A DNA stretch of 64,000 nucleotides from assembly GCA_016801845.1 (NCBI GenBank), contig CM028926.1, positions 11,321,501-11,385,500 of the forward strand, in the 5' to 3' direction. This document shows positions 37,225 to 50,629 of this stretch, in pieces. Positions within the stretch are counted from its first letter, which is position 1; each line of letters opens with the position of its first letter. The DNA comes from Polydactylus sextarius (lineage: Eukaryota > Chordata > Actinopteri > Polynemidae). A program made the translations under genes and the position numbers. The notes beneath the pieces were generated by a model that was given only the letters and a program-made list of their open reading frames with translations, had not been told where the DNA came from and made no database searches.

Positions 37225-39759
37225 TCACATCGCTCGCTGGCGGATCGCTCCCTTCGTGTTGTTGTCTCCGCTTACATCTGTGTTGTTTCCAGGAAGCAGA
37301 GGAACGAACTCTGAAACAAACCAACATCAAACCTCAGAACTCGAAGCAACGTTAGAAACGTTTTGAATTATGTTATAAAACCGTGAAGCGTCCATACATG
37401 AGCCCTCCTCTTTAATAAAAACCATCAAAAACCATCAGCTCCTTATAAGGACCTGATCAGGACTCTGATCGGTTCTGATGAAGTTTAACGTTCAAATAAA
37501 AGACGTGTTGATCGTCTCCGTCTCACCTTTCATCTCAGTCTCCATCCTGCTCTGGTCGTTGTCTCCAGCAGAGTTTGGACGGTTGCTGCTGTTCTCAGCT
37601 CCTCCTCCGGCGGCGGCGACCTTGTTTTTAACCGGATCCTGTTTGTCTGCGGCGCCGGCAGGTTTGTTCCCGTCGACCGTGTCCATCTTCACCAGACACA
37701 GCGTCTGCAGCAGACCCATGGCGTCAAAGTTTTCTCCGGACCGTTCGCCACGTCTCCTCAACAGCTCCAACACCTGCAGGAGGGAAACGTACGACAAACA
37801 TCAAAGCGACTGACCTGCAGGGGGCGACAGCGGCTACAAAACCAGGACCAGAGTAACAGCCCCCGTCTTCCTCATAACATCAGACACTGTATCCATGTAT
37901 AACTGATCTAAACGTGGGGTCAGAGACTGAGACCTGGTCCAGGAGTCTGCACACTGTCTAGACCCAAGACCATGGACTCTGGAACCTGGAGTCTAGACCC
38001 TGGACCTGGACCTTAGACCCTGACTCACCTTGATATATTTGTAAGACTTGAGCTCGCTGATGTTCTCCTCCAGGAACAGCAGGTAGAGGGACAGGTCGTC
38101 CCACTGTCCCCCGGGGGCAGGCAGGACGCTGACCGTGGGCAGCGACTGGTAGGTCTCCAGGAAGTGGGCGTATCCGTGGCAGAGGAGGGGGCGGAGCCCG
38201 GCGTAGATCACCACGGGAATCAGAGCGATGAAGACGACGAGGTTGACGAGGCTGCGGAGACAACGCGGGTCGGTGGCTGATCGCCGAACAACAGGAAGTG
38301 ATGTCATTGGGAGCGGACACGTACCTGAGCAGAGAGAAAACTCCCACGGCGATGAGTTTACACTGCACCTTGTCGGGGACGGTGGGGTCGGCGGCGAGCA
38401 GCCCGACGCGCAGCGTGCAGCCGAACTCGTCGGTGACGGAGGCGAGGCGGAGGTAGTAGCCCAGGTAGACGCAGGCGCACAGCAGCGTGACGAGCGTCAG
38501 GCCGCGACACGACACGTAGTAACACAACATGGACCGCGAGCAGCGCTTGGTCGTCAGGAACTTCTCCACCAGCGGGTAGTTGAAGCAGCCGTCGGTCGGG
38601 TCGCTGCGCGGAGACCAGACGGACGAGTCAGACGCGGCGCCGCGTCACAGAAACGCTCAGACAACAGATGACGTCGTACCTGTCGGACGCCAGCGACCCC
38701 GACGTCGCCAGGCGTTTGGCCAGAGTCACGGCGCGGTTGTAGCAGCGGTCCAGCTCCTCCATGATGAAGCCGAGGTCCGACTGCAGCAGCGGCGCGGCGG
38801 AAAACCTCCAGAACAGAGCGGGGGCGTACATGAGGACGGCCACCAGCAGCAGGATGTACGGGAAGAACTGGGGGACAAAAACATGGAGGAAGACTGAGCT
38901 GGACGAAGATCAACGGTCATTAATGAAGATTAAACCACATGGTTTTATACACATACAGTTACACTAAAAACACGATAATACATTATCATCCAAATAAAGA
39001 AAAAATCAAATAAATAGAATAAAATGAAAAATAGAAATAAAATAGAACAAAATAGATTTAAAATAGAATTAAAAATATTTATGAAATAAAATTAAACCAA
39101 AAAACAAAGAGAATAAAAAAGAAAAATGTAGAAATTTAATAGAAATTTTAGAAAAATTAAAAACAAACTAGAATAAAGTTAACTGTTGTTTTTATGATTA
39201 ACTTCTCATGTTCTTATTTTTATTGATTTAATTTCAAACATATCATTTAATTCAATTTAAAACAATAAAGTCTCTAGAAACAGTCATTTTATTAGGGACA
39301 CGTTGAATTTCACTAAAACTCAGATCAACCATCAACATCAGTGAGTTTTGACACTGATCTTTGTGTGTGTGTGTGTGTGTGTGTGTGTACCTTGTGAAGC
39401 CACAGAGGCAGGGTGTGTGTGTGGACGGCTGCCCAGCAGTAGGAGTCGACGTACGCCGCCTGTCTCCAGGAGAAGTTGGACGGGCGAAGCAGCTGATCTG
39501 AGTACCTGTGGACAGAGACGTGAGCGTCAGCAGCAGCTGGCGAAGACACGGCGACGTCCGAACCTCCACGTTTCTCACCGACTGAAACTTCCTGAGCGAA
39601 GGCCAGAGAGATGAGGAGGAGGGGCAGGCCGACCGCCACGCACGTCACCATCTTGTCCACGGCGAGCTCGGTGCGGACGCTGCGGTACCGGGCCTGGTTC
39701 GGATCCTTCAGCAGGAAGTCGCTGAAGACGTACTCGGTGGCCACGTGAGCGATCGCCAT
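37225..39759 (-). CDS. panx1: pannexin 1 channel subunit, with one-base deletion in exon 2
   Basis: Seven coding exons: 39759-39579, 39505-39391, 38867-38680, 38603-38325, 38251-38029, 37773-37527, 37310-37225. They start MAIAHVATEYVFSDFLLKD and include the first membrane helix (MVTCVAVGLPLLLISLAFAQ), the extracellular YVDSYCWAAV, WRFSAAPLLQSDLGFIMEEL and the LEENISELKSYKYIK segment. Summed exons are 1,319 nt, one short of 440 codons. The missing base is in exon 2 (about 39482-39487), where ttcgcccgtcc stands for the expected ttcgccccgtcc (FAPSNFSWRQ). Pannexin 1 forms heptameric ATP-release channels in the plasma membrane. The deletion would truncate the protein after about 70 residues. Because every other junction is sound, I suspect a homopolymer error or a null allele. 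A 5' UTR exon with donor near 40677 is likely. Confidence 0.92.
39368..39390 (+). repeat. (TG)n in panx1 intron 2, at the donor
   Basis: Short dinucleotide run immediately after the exon 2 donor (minus strand gtacacac). The intron 2 side at 39000-39300 is otherwise very AT-rich. Confidence 0.85.
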
Positions 39760-39789
39760 GTCGGCGCTCTGCTGTTACCTGCAGCTCAT

Positions 39790-41940
39790 AAACAACAACA
39801 CCTGCAACAACAAAACAAAGGTCGTTAACGTTTTATCTCAGGACTTTCTGATGACGCCTGATGGACTTTAACGTTTCCCGTCATTGGTTTGAAATAACCG
39901 AAGTCTGAAGATGGAGATGTAACATTTTTACACTAGTTTTCTTACATAAAACTAAATTATCTCCACGTTTCTGTGTCTCCACATCCACTTGATTTGGTTG
40001 AAAGAATTCCTGATGTAAAAACAAGTTTAATGTTGAAAAGTGAAGTTTTATCATCAACATTTTAAATAAAAAACCTCCTCTTCTCTTCTCTTCTCTTCTC
40101 TTCTCTTCGCGTTTGAATGTTTCAACAGAAACATGAAAGTTTTTATTACATGAGGAGATGTGTGTGGAAAATCAGGTCGAGTCGTTAAACTTCAGCCTGA
40201 GGCTCAGTCGACTCGACAGGTTCTTCTAACATTTATAATCAGACACATTCACGTCTCTGTTGCCTCCAAACGTTTGATCATAAACAGGTTTATTATCAAC
40301 AAACCTCTAAAACCTTTTTAATTGATCCAACATCTGTAGATGTGACCTCAACAGTGACCTGGTTTAACAACAACAACAGTCATAAGATGATCATCACTGT
40401 TTGTCACAGTCACAGTGTGTTGAGGTTAAAATGATGAAGTTCAGACCAACATCACCAGACTCTTCACTCCACAGCGACATTTATTATCTTTATTATCAAT
40501 ATTAGTGATATAATTATTAATGGAGATGCTAAGCTAACTTCAGCTAGCTAAAGAAGGTTTAAAACAAACCGTTTTTCTTTCACATGAACCAAAAATAAAC
40601 TGAAGCTATTTCCACTTTAATGACTCATGACGTCATAATTTCACCGTTAAACTCGATAATTAACCTGAACTTACCGATCAAACGTTGTATTTAACAAACG
40701 GACATCGCTGCCGGTGACGTCAGGCGGTTAAATCTTTTCTCTTTGTTGTTTTTTTGTCTCAGAAACAGGCGGCGGACGAAGACATTCAACAGATGAAACA
40801 AAAACAACTTTCGAAACGATTCTTCTTCCTGAGACACTAAAACTACTTCCGCCCTCCTGACGCAACCACGTGATCAAGATGCGTTCATGTACTGACGTCA
40901 GAGCTCGGACTTTACAGCTCCACTGATGCCTTCAATTACGACTATCAGTAAATCTGTAAAAAACGATCAATTTTAGACAAAATAACATAAGAAATAAGGT
41001 TTTAAAACTATTATTGTTACAAATTATGACAAAATTCAAAAATTTGAGAAATAAAAATGTGTTTTAAAACCATTCACTTCCACTTTACTCTTGTTACAGG
41101 TTAAAATGCAGATTAAATGATATTAGTAAAAGAATATGACACAGATCAAACAACATGAATACTAAAAAAATTTCGGTTAATGTTACAATATTAAAGAGTT
41201 ATTTTCTTTATTCACTTCAGAAAAACGTGTTTTTCTTTTTCTTTCTGTGAGTGTCGGTGATATTTCCGACAGTCCCTAAAAGCAGCATCGTGACCATCTA
41301 CGCAGCATGCAGCAGCAGAACAGACTGACTCCTCATGTTTGTTAAAAATCAAATAAAAATCACATAAATCAGTACATGTGGATGGTTCATTAATGAATAA
41401 TAAATAATATGGTCAGTTCGTGTTTACACCCTGCTGTGTGACGTAGCGTCCGCGGTGATTAGTGGTTTGTTGTGAATATATTTGAGGAATAAAAGCCACA
41501 ACCATTTTAAAGTGTTGTTGATGTTGTTGGTGCCTCGCGGTGGATTCTGGGCATTCCTCGCTCTGCCCTCCCTGGTCCTCCCAACTTCTCACAGCTGCGT
41601 CAAGTCTCCGCTACATACTCACAACCACACCGGAAGTTACACACTTTAAATAAAAATAAAAGCGTCATGCTTGCATCTTACCAGACTTAAAAGCCGAAAT
41701 TGTTCTCAAAGGTGTATTTTGACGTGTTCAAAGTTTATATAAAAATTATAAGAAAGTTTATTTTTTGATTTTGTTTGAGAAAATCAGAAAAATACACCCT
41801 GACTTCCTTTATTTTGAAAATCTCAACCGGAGGCTGGTCGGGCTCCTTCCGTCCAGCTTGACACCGGTAGCCGCTTCACTCCCTCCATTCATTTGACTCA
41901 GTCGCATCCCAGCGAACGGGGCCCTCCCCTCCTGTTTCTC
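39790..41940. other. divergent promoter region of panx1 and rsf1
   Basis: It lies between the panx1 start codon (minus) and the rsf1 start codon (plus). A minus-strand splice donor (gatcg|gtaagttc, about 40677) with upstream GC-richer text to about 40870 suggests the panx1 first non-coding exon. An acceptor near 39802 (ttgttgcag) would join it to the coding exon. A (TCTTC)n run lies at 40080-40108. No coding feature seen. Confidence 0.5.
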
Positions 41941-41953
41941 TCCGCCTGGAAAG

Positions 41954-44900
41954 ATGGCTGCTCCGGCGGTGGTGGTGAGGAGCTCCGGCCCGGCGCTGTG
42001 CCCGAGCTTCGCGGAGGTCTGTTCGTTCCTGGAGCGGTACGGAGCGGTGCTGGATCTACCCGAGATGACTTTCCCGCAGATGGAGAGGTATCTACGGGAC
42101 ACGACGGCAGGTGAGAGAGCGGTGATGTTCGCGGTGGTGGTGGTGGTGGTGGTAGAGGTGGAGGGGCGAAGAAGTGGTGGAAAGCTGCGACACTTGAAAC
42201 CGAAGGAGAAGGGGGGCACCACCACCACCACCACCACCTCCTCCTCCTCCACCACCACCACCACCACCGTGATGGAGGTGATGGAGGTGTGAGGCTCCGG
42301 AGCAGCCGGACTGGGAGTTTAGTCACCGGAGCTTCTTCACTTTCTCCGCGGCGGTGGCAGCATTTGGCCCCGGTCAGAGTCGCGTTGACAACCGGTGTTT
42401 TTACCCAAGTTTGTAGGGAAACATCCGGGTGCTAACACGAAGCTACCCCCTCCCCCTCCGTGCCAACCGAACCGAACCGGACTTCGTAGCTGAAGTTTCG
42501 GGGGCGGACACGGGGTTCGGCTCGGTCCCCCTCCTCCCCGGTGGAGGTGGAGGCGGAGGGGGTGTAGTTAAAGTTAAGTGACAGGTTATCGATAATGTTG
42601 ACAAGGCTGATATTGATTTCTGTTCACGCTGAACTTGTCGGGAGCCATGATGCAGCACGGAGCCGCTAGCTCCGGAGCTCCGGAGCCTGTCAGGTGTAAT
42701 TTTTCACCGGCCTTGCGCCTCTTAGAGCCGGGGCCCGAATGACATCGGCGCCCCGGTGTTTGTGTATCGGTCACGGGGTTTAACATCCACCCTCCTCCCC
42801 CGTCTCCATCTGTATTAACGGTGATGTTAGAAAACACTCGGATGATGTTTGTCTTTTTTGGTAGAGTGGCTGTCAATGTTGCGCATGCGCAGTAGCGACA
42901 CTAGCTGCTCGCTTGCTAGGTAGCTAGCTAGTTAGCATCGCGGTTTTCCATCAACTTTTAGTCAAAAGTACGACAAAGACACCAACATTAACTTTAAAAC
43001 TGTGTCGTTTATCATAATAAAAGTAGTTTAACATCAGTAGCTGCTCTGATAGACTATGTTTGACAATTAGCTTGTTAGCGGAGGAGTTTCCGTTACCGTT
43101 AGCTCTTATAAAAACAGCTTTTACACCGTAATTAAAGTTTGACATGACGGTTAATATTTTAATTGTAATGTTTCGCAGACTTTTAACTGGTTAATCGTGT
43201 TTTCCTGGACAGTGTTGATGACTCGACATAGTGGAAACGTTTCAGTTTTTGTCACCTGAGAAAAACTGGAAATTCCCTAAAGTTCAATGGTTCCGTGAAA
43301 GCCCCACGTCAGACCACACAGGCGGTTTTCACGCTGATGTGTTTAATGTCAGTGGGAATTTTTAGTAACGTTCGAAACGACACTCGTTCACAGTCATAAC
43401 AGAGTTTATTAGAAAACCGAGGTTGAAACTAACTTCATAAACTCTGTCACCTTATTATGAAACTAAATCAGTTAAAGATGAAACTAGATAGAACATATAG
43501 CAGTTACAAGTTAGGCCCGTTATTCCCCAGGATCACCTGAACGTCACCTGATCTTAAAACAAGCAAAATAATAACCAAAGTTTATATAGAAATAAACTGA
43601 TCAGACACATTAAGACCTAATAAGAGTCACAGAACTGACAGAAACACGTATGTGATGCGTGTTTTGATGTTTTACTTTGACGTGTCGTCTTGTTTGTGTC
43701 TCCAGTCCCGAAGCCTCTGGTGGAGCTCCACGTGAAGCTGCTCAGGAAACTGGGGAGGACCGTGTCCACGGACCGCTGGGAGAAATACCTGGCGAAGGTG
43801 AGAAACCGTCAGAAGGTTGGACATCAGACACGTGGGAGCAGGTGAGTGCGTAGTGACTGTATCTACCTGTTGATTCCTGCAGGTTTGTCAGGAGCTGAAC
43901 AGCACCTGGGCCTGGGAGCTGGAGCAGAAAGGCTACCAGGAGATGTCCATGGAGTGCAAGTCTGCCATCCTCAAAGTACATGTCCTGTTCTCTCTTAATG
44001 TAACCACGACGACATCCTCCTCCTCTTCTCATCCTCTGCCCTCGTTCCCTCCCTCAGTATCTCTGCGAGTGTCAGTTTGACGACAACCTGAAGTTCAAGA
44101 TGGCGATCAACGAGGAGGACCCGGAGAAGATGCGCCTGCAGCCCGTGGGTCGGGACCAGCAGGGACTCATGTACTGGCTTCAGTTGGACCAGGAGCAGAA
44201 CATCCGTCTGTACACGGAGGAGCAGGACGACCTGGACGGGTCCACGTGGAAGTGCATCGTCAGGTAGCGACTGAGGCTGTAAATCGCCAGTTTGATCTTG
44301 ATCTTCTATCAATAACGATGCGATCGTGATGTGATTCGTCGCGTCGCGCTGGTGAGCAGGTATCTGACACGTTAACACGGGTCAGTGTCCTGCTGCTTCT
44401 TCTTCAGGTCCCCGACTCGTTGGTCCTTGTTTCCTGACGTTTTGTCTGTTGTTTGAATGTTGAGGAGCAATAGGAGGTTGAAACAGTAACATGAAATATG
44501 ACGAGACAGATCCGTGTTTTCACTTTGGATCAATAATGAATGAATCGATGGATCGTTACATCTGTAATGTTAATAAAACACGTTCAATCTGTCTCCTCAG
44601 GACACGCAACGATCTGGCTGAGGCTCTGGATCTGCTCAAGTCTCAGATTGAACCCAACCAGAGTAAGAACCAGGACCAGGATCAAAACCAGGACCAGAAC
44701 CAGAACCAGGCTGGATCCAGGAGCAGCAGCCCCACAGGGAAACATGCAGGTCTGTTCTTTCAGTTCAACACACAAAGATCCTTCACCAACATATCCCATG
44801 ATTCATTGCATCAGCAGATGACGTTTGTGGACGTGAAGTTAAAGATGAAGGTCACATGACCTCAGCAAAGTAGAAGGTTTTTAAATGAGCTGAATTAGGT

Positions 44901-47533
44901 TTTATCTGTAACATGGAGCCGGATTCTTTCTGGAACCGACGAGGCCTGTTGGATGTCGTCGTTGTCGACAGGAGGAAAAAGTTTCATGAGTTTCGTGTGT
45001 TTTACGTGTAGTTAAAGTAGCAGACTGACCGTGTATGAATCAACAACAGCAGATCCCTGTGAGACGCCACCGGTAAACACTACACTGCCGACATCGTTGT
45101 TGTTCATCTTGTTTCTTTGTGTTTTGTTGCGGCGACTCAGTTGATGAAACTGTAAACAGACCCGACAACGAACCTTCAGAGACGGCGGAGGAACACGGCG
45201 AGAACAAGAAGGTCGACGCTGTGAAGGAGGAGAAACCTCTGAGACCAGGTACGACGGATGAAACCACCGCTAGTTATCGGAGTGATTTACTTCCTGATCA
45301 GCTGCTCTGGCTCGGTGTAAACCTTTTTGTTTTTCTAGCGGTGAATCCGGAGCAGACGCCGTCTGTGAAACCGGAGCAGATGGAGGTCGAGGTGAAGCTG
45401 GACAAAGATGTCAAACGTCCGGCGTTCGATAACCGCGTGAGCACGATCACCGCTGTCATCAAGTCGGAGCCTGTCGGACCCCACGTCCCTAAAAACGCTG
45501 TGTCTGTCGTCATGACGCCAGGCGCCGCCGCCATGAAGCAGGAAACGAGCAAAGAGGAGGAGGCGGGGCGTGCGGTCGTCAGGAGCAACCAGCAGGCGAA
45601 GATACCGCTGAAGAAGAGGGAGCTGAAGCTCGCAGAGAGTTACCATAGCAACCACCTGAACAACAGCAGCATCATCGTCTGTAACCCGTCGGTGATCCAG
45701 AGCAAAGACGGGAAGCTGGCGCCGCCCGGTGGCCCGGTGGCGCCGCAGCAGCAGCCGGCGGCAGCCTCCAGGCAGGAACTGACCAATGGGAGAGCGGCGC
45801 TTCTCCCGCCTCACAAGGAGGGACAGAACGGGGTCATAGGTGTCGTAGGTCAGGTGGGGGTCATAGGTCACGTCGGGGTCATTCGCAGCCCGTCGGAGCG
45901 TCACAGAACCGAACAGAATGAGCAGAACGGGCCGGGTCCAGGGCAGCGAGGAGCCAGAGCGGTGGAGGAGGAGCGGGAGGTGAGTCGCCAGTCAGTTCTG
46001 GTCAGGAAAGGCCCCGCCCACATCGCCACCGCTGCCGTTTTGAATTCACCTCCTCAAGTGGTCAAGGAGGAGGAAGCGTCCCATCAACCCCCTGAGGCTC
46101 CAGACAGAAAAATGGAGTCTGTTTGTATTTCACCGCCAGAGGACCCGAAGAGACAGACACCGACGCCGGCGCCGGAGGACAAAGACCCGGATAAAAACAC
46201 CACAGAGGAACCGTCAAACACGACGGACATGAAAACCTCACTCAGTGGAGACGTGACGCAGGAAGGACGCCAACACGAACAAAATAAAAGCACTTTAGAA
46301 AAGACGGAGGCGGAGTCAAAACACGACGAGGAGCATCAAGACGACGGCGTCAACGGGGCGAAGGTGAAGGACGGCGAGCCCCTGGAGGAGGCGTCGTCAG
46401 AGATCCAGAAAGAAGGAATCAGACTGAAGATCAAGATTCCTCCTCACAGGAGAAACAAGATGAGGGGGAGGGGAGGGAAGGAGGAGGAGAAGGAGAAGGA
46501 GCAGGAGGTGAGACAGGAGGGGAGGCCGCTCAGGAGGTCGGCCAGGATCTGCAGGTACGTGACGACGTCATCACGCGGTCACGCTTTGTTTCTGAAAATA
46601 AACGTGTTAATGAACAGATCGATGTGTCGACCCGCAGGCCGAGCTCGAAGGCGGCGGAGAGTCAGAGGAAGAAACCGCCGAGGAAACAGGAGCTGCCCGC
46701 CAGAGGGAGGGACGAGGAGGAGGAGGAGGAGGAAGAGGAGGAGCAGGAGGAGGAGCAGAGTTCAGCTGCCAAGAAGGACAGGAAGGCGGAGCCAGTGGGG
46801 CTGATGAGGAAGCGAAGGGTAATGACTTCGTCATCGTTTTGTCGTGTGAAGGTGAAACTGAGCTGGTCGTGTGACCGGCGCTCTCTGTGGCGTTTTTCAG
46901 GGTAAACGGAGACACCGGCGCCCGCGGTGGTCCAACGTCCGCTCCAAGAGACGCAAGCTGAACGAGGGAGGGGAGGCGGAGGAGAGGGGGAGGAAACGGC
47001 GAGCAGGAGAGGGCAGGGAGGAGGAGGACGAGGAAGAGGACGAGGAGGAGAGCGAAGGAGGCAGCGACTCGGAGGAGTCGTGTAAATCTGAGGAGATTCC
47101 AAGTGAAGACGCCTGCACGCACTGCGGCCTGCCCAACCACCCCGAGCTGGTGAGAGCGCACGCCGCTCGCCGCTTCCTGTCATGTGACGTGGAACCGCGT
47201 CATCGTTAACGTGTGTGTGTTTGTCAGATTCTGCTGTGTGACTCCTGCGACAGCGGATACCACACGGCCTGTCTGCGGCCGCCGCTCATGCTGATTCCTG
47301 ACGGAGAGTGGTTCTGTCCGCCATGTCAGCACGTAAGCCCCGCCCCTCTGTGTGTGTGTATGTCTGATCCAACATGGCCACCGCCGTGGTGGTGTAACGT
47401 GCTGAGGCTCCACCTCCGTCTGGTGACATCTGTTGTTTTTCTTCTCTTCAGAAGCTTCTGTGTGAGAAACTGGAGGAGCAGCTGCAGAACCTGGACAGTG
47501 CTCTGAAGAAGAGAGAACGAGCTGAGAGGAGGT

Positions 47534-47564
<31 letters not shown>

Positions 47565-49984
47565 TCACTCTGACCTTCTGTATGAACCTTGTGACCTTTG
47601 ACCTCTTGTTTTCCAGGAGGGAGCGACTCGTGTACGTGGGCATCAGTGTGGAGAACATTATTCCTGTGAGTGAATCACACTCACACTTTATTACTATACT
47701 GTCTTATCTGTCATCTATTATTCTATTATTATCTTATCTATTATTATAAAACTGAAACATTGTTAATGTTTGTTTGTTGACAAACTGTTTCAGGAAGGAG
47801 ACGAGGAGGAGGAGGAAAAGTCTGCGAAGAAGAAAGATTCAAAAAAGAGTAAAAATCTGGGAAGGAGATCGACCAGAACCAGGAAGCATATCAGCTACAG
47901 GTGGGTGTGGCCTCGTCCTGGGGGGGTGTGGCCTCGTCCTGGGGGGGTGTGGCCTCGTCATGAGGGGGTGTGGCCTCGTCCTGAGGGGGTGTGGCTCTGA
48001 CCGTGAATCATCCAGTGTGTTTGTCCTGTCGCAGGTTTGACGACTTTGACGACGCCATCGACGAGGCGATTGAGGAGGACATCAGAGACCTCTGTGGCGG
48101 TGAGTCCACACACCGCCAGTCTGAACACCACGCTAACCTCAACACACCCACCTCACCGGGTTTCTGTCCTTTGACTCATGAAGGAGCGGGGCGGGGCAAA
48201 GAAATCGCCGCCATCCTGTCAGAGGACGGGAAGGAGAGCCAGCGGCCAATCAGGAGTCAGACTCACTCCGCCAGGAACAGGAAGAGGCGGAGACTCAACG
48301 ACCTGGAGAGCGACAGCACAGCAGCGGAGAGCGAGGACGAGTTCATGATCAGCAACAGGTGACGACACACACACACACACACACACACACAGGTCAAAGA
48401 CACACACTCATTCTCCTCGTCTTCGGTCTTCAGCTCAGACGATGAAGACTTCGGTGCGTCGGGGGCAGATGACGATGATGACGATGAAGATGGCGGCAGC
48501 GAGGTAGGCAGCTGGGACAGTGGGACACGGCCCAAACGAGCACCGAGGGCGGTGCCTAAACACCGACCCGGCGCAGGGCCGACGCCGCGGCAGGAAGCGA
48601 CCGCGCCGTCGGAGGCGCTCGTCCGAGGAAGAGGAGGAGGAGAGCGAAGAAGACGTGGGTGAGTGACCGACGACAACGACGCTTTTAACACGATCAGAAC
48701 CGTCGCTGACATTTTGTCTCCGTGTCCAGACTCCGATCAGTTCAGTGACGTAACCGACAGCGACGCCGACAGGAAGAGGCGGGGCCTGAGGCGCGGTCAG
48801 CGTCAGCAGGTCAACTACCGCGAGACGTCAGAGTCGTCCGACAACTCCGCCCCCGTCGCCCGCGACAAGGTCAAACGCCGCGGACGACCGCGCAAAGAGC
48901 GTCTGTCCAGTGACTACAGCGATGGTCAGTTCATGGTTGATACAGTTCGTATAGTTAGTATCTAGTTAACTGTTGTCATCGTTAAATAATGTAAAATACT
49001 GGTTGAACTGAAAACGATCCATGATCTTAACGACCTGATGTGACATCATCAAATATCTCTGAAGTGATGTCATAAACTATGACGTCATATCTGAGGAGGA
49101 GATGAGGTTTGACATGAAGTGTTTTTATTCAACGACATCAAGTTAAACTTGGTTTCATGAACCTTTTTATTGAACACTTCCTGTTTGTTTCTCCGCCAGC
49201 GTCGGCGTCCTCCAGAGACTCTGAGGAGGAGGACGATTACGAAGACGAAGAGGAAGACGAGCGTAGAAAAATGAGCAAGAGGAGGAGGGAGGAGGACGCC
49301 GCCCTGCGGAGGAGGAGGATGAGGGAGAAGAGGAGGAGACATGACGAAGACGAGGACGGAGAGAGAGGGAGGCGGCTGAAGAAGGAGGACAGAGACAAGA
49401 GGAGGAGGTTAAAGAGGACAGACAGGGAGGACGAGGAGGAGGAGGAGAGGATGGGCCGCGGGAAGAGGAGGGAGATCCTGTCGCAGCAGCGCCGCAAACG
49501 TCTGGCGCAGATGTTGAAGAAACGGCGGCCGTCGACGGACGAAGAGGACGAATCGGACGAGTCCGAGACGACGACGTCATCGTCGGAGGAGGACCGTCCG
49601 ATCCGCAAAAGACTCAATCGCATCGACTCTGACGATGACGACGAAGAGGAGGAGGAGGAGGACGGGCAGAAGATGACGACCAAAAAGTCTGCAGCGGTTG
49701 AGAGGCGGGCCGACGGCGGCGCTCAGGAAAAGGGGAGGGGCCGTAGCGTGTCCCCGCCAAACAGACAGCGAACCTCCAGAGGCCCAGCGAAGCCTGGGGC
49801 CGGGAGTACAGATGTGTCCAGGGACAGTGCAGCGTCAGGCAGGCAGGGCAGGCACAACGGCCCCTTCCACCCAGAGGAGGAGGAGGAGGATGAGGAGGAG
49901 GAGGAGGAGGAGGAGGAGGAGGAGGAGGAGGAGGTGGGCCACACAGACTCATTAAACTCTGTCCAGAACAGCCCACAGTCATGA
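41954..49984 (+). CDS. rsf1: remodeling and spacing factor 1 (histone chaperone, PHD finger)
   Basis: Nineteen coding exons: 41954-42110, 43706-43797, 43883-43975, 44058-44263, 44601-44749, 45141-45248, 45339-46554, 46638-46818, 46901-47149, 47228-47332, 47452-47531, 47617-47665, 47794-47900, 48035-48099, 48184-48358, 48434-48503, 48577-48658, 48730-48924, 49200-49984. They sum to 4,164 nt (1,387 residues; human about 1,441). The N-terminus (VCSFLERYGAVLDLPEM, WAWELEQKGYQEMSMECK, MYWLQLDQ) matches the RSF1 region that contacts ISWI (SMARCA5). At residues about 803-853 a C4HC3 PHD finger is complete (CTHCGLPNHPE, LLCDSCDSGYHTACLRPP, GEWFCPPCQH). The rest is acidic and basic low-complexity sequence with the conserved RFDDFDDAIDEAI motif. 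It assembles nucleosome arrays with SNF2H in the nucleus. The C-terminus (HTDSLNSVQNSPQS) does not resemble the mammalian end, so a further exon may be missed. Confidence 0.93.
42111..43705 (+). other. rsf1 intron 1 with CpG-rich 5' part
   Basis: The promoter-side sequence (about 41,800-42,800) is CpG-rich with (GGT)n and (CCA)n runs at 42131-42270, as expected of a housekeeping CpG island. The rest is ordinary intron. Confidence 0.6.
47901..48000 (+). repeat. G-rich 23-bp-like repeat in rsf1 intron 13
   Basis: About four or five imperfect copies of gggggtgtggcctcgtcctg immediately behind the exon 13 donor. The G-runs could form quadruplexes near the splice site. Confidence 0.8.
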
Positions 49985-50629
49985 TGCTCGTGTGACTGAC
50001 GCTCGCTTCTTTCACCTGTTGGGCCTTTTTACCCACAAACCACCTGTCCCGCCCTCCCCCCGTCCCGCTCCTCCTCCTCCTCGCCGTGGTGTCGCAGAGC
50101 GCCGTCCACCGTCACGTAGCGCACGTCGCTGCCTAGCGTCATCGTGACCACTTCCTCTGAACTCCGACGGTCGCAGACGCTCGGTGGGTCCACGTGACGC
50201 GACGGCGCCGGGCTCATCCCACTCTGGACCCGTTTGTTGTGAACCTCATCCTAAAGCACTTCATCATTCTCATTCTCAGCACTTACACACCTGCCACCAG
50301 GAGGGGGCGCCAGTGTCAGACCCAACGCTCTGCGTCACGTGACCACGCTCACGTTTCATGTCTCTGATTTCTGCCTCAGGAAGATGGAGGCAGATCGCGG
50401 TGCTGACGTCAGGTTCAGAGGCAGAAATCAGTCAGACGCTTCTCGACCTGAAACAAAATCACAACCAGAGTCTGAAACATTTCAACTGATCAGATCATGT
50501 TGTTAGGTCCAGTCACAGATGTTCATCTGTTAATCTTAGTTCTGTCTTAAAACACCAGGATGGTTCTAACCAGGATCTCCTGAAGACAGCGTCTAAAAAC
50601 TCAACATGGACCCAACCATGTCCAAGACC

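Noticed and set aside
38228..38897. Plus-strand open frames of 105-147 codons opposite panx1
   Set aside because: Shadows of GC-rich minus-strand exons with conserved pannexin sequence.
45249..45338. Continuous rsf1 exon from 45119 to 46804
   Set aside because: The frame happens to stay open through two short introns; donor and acceptor sites with fitting phases and the family alignment favour splicing.
49167..50036. Ser-rich and Pro-rich minus-strand frames opposite the last rsf1 exon
   Set aside because: Antisense of GAG/GAC-rich acidic coding sequence; no independent support.
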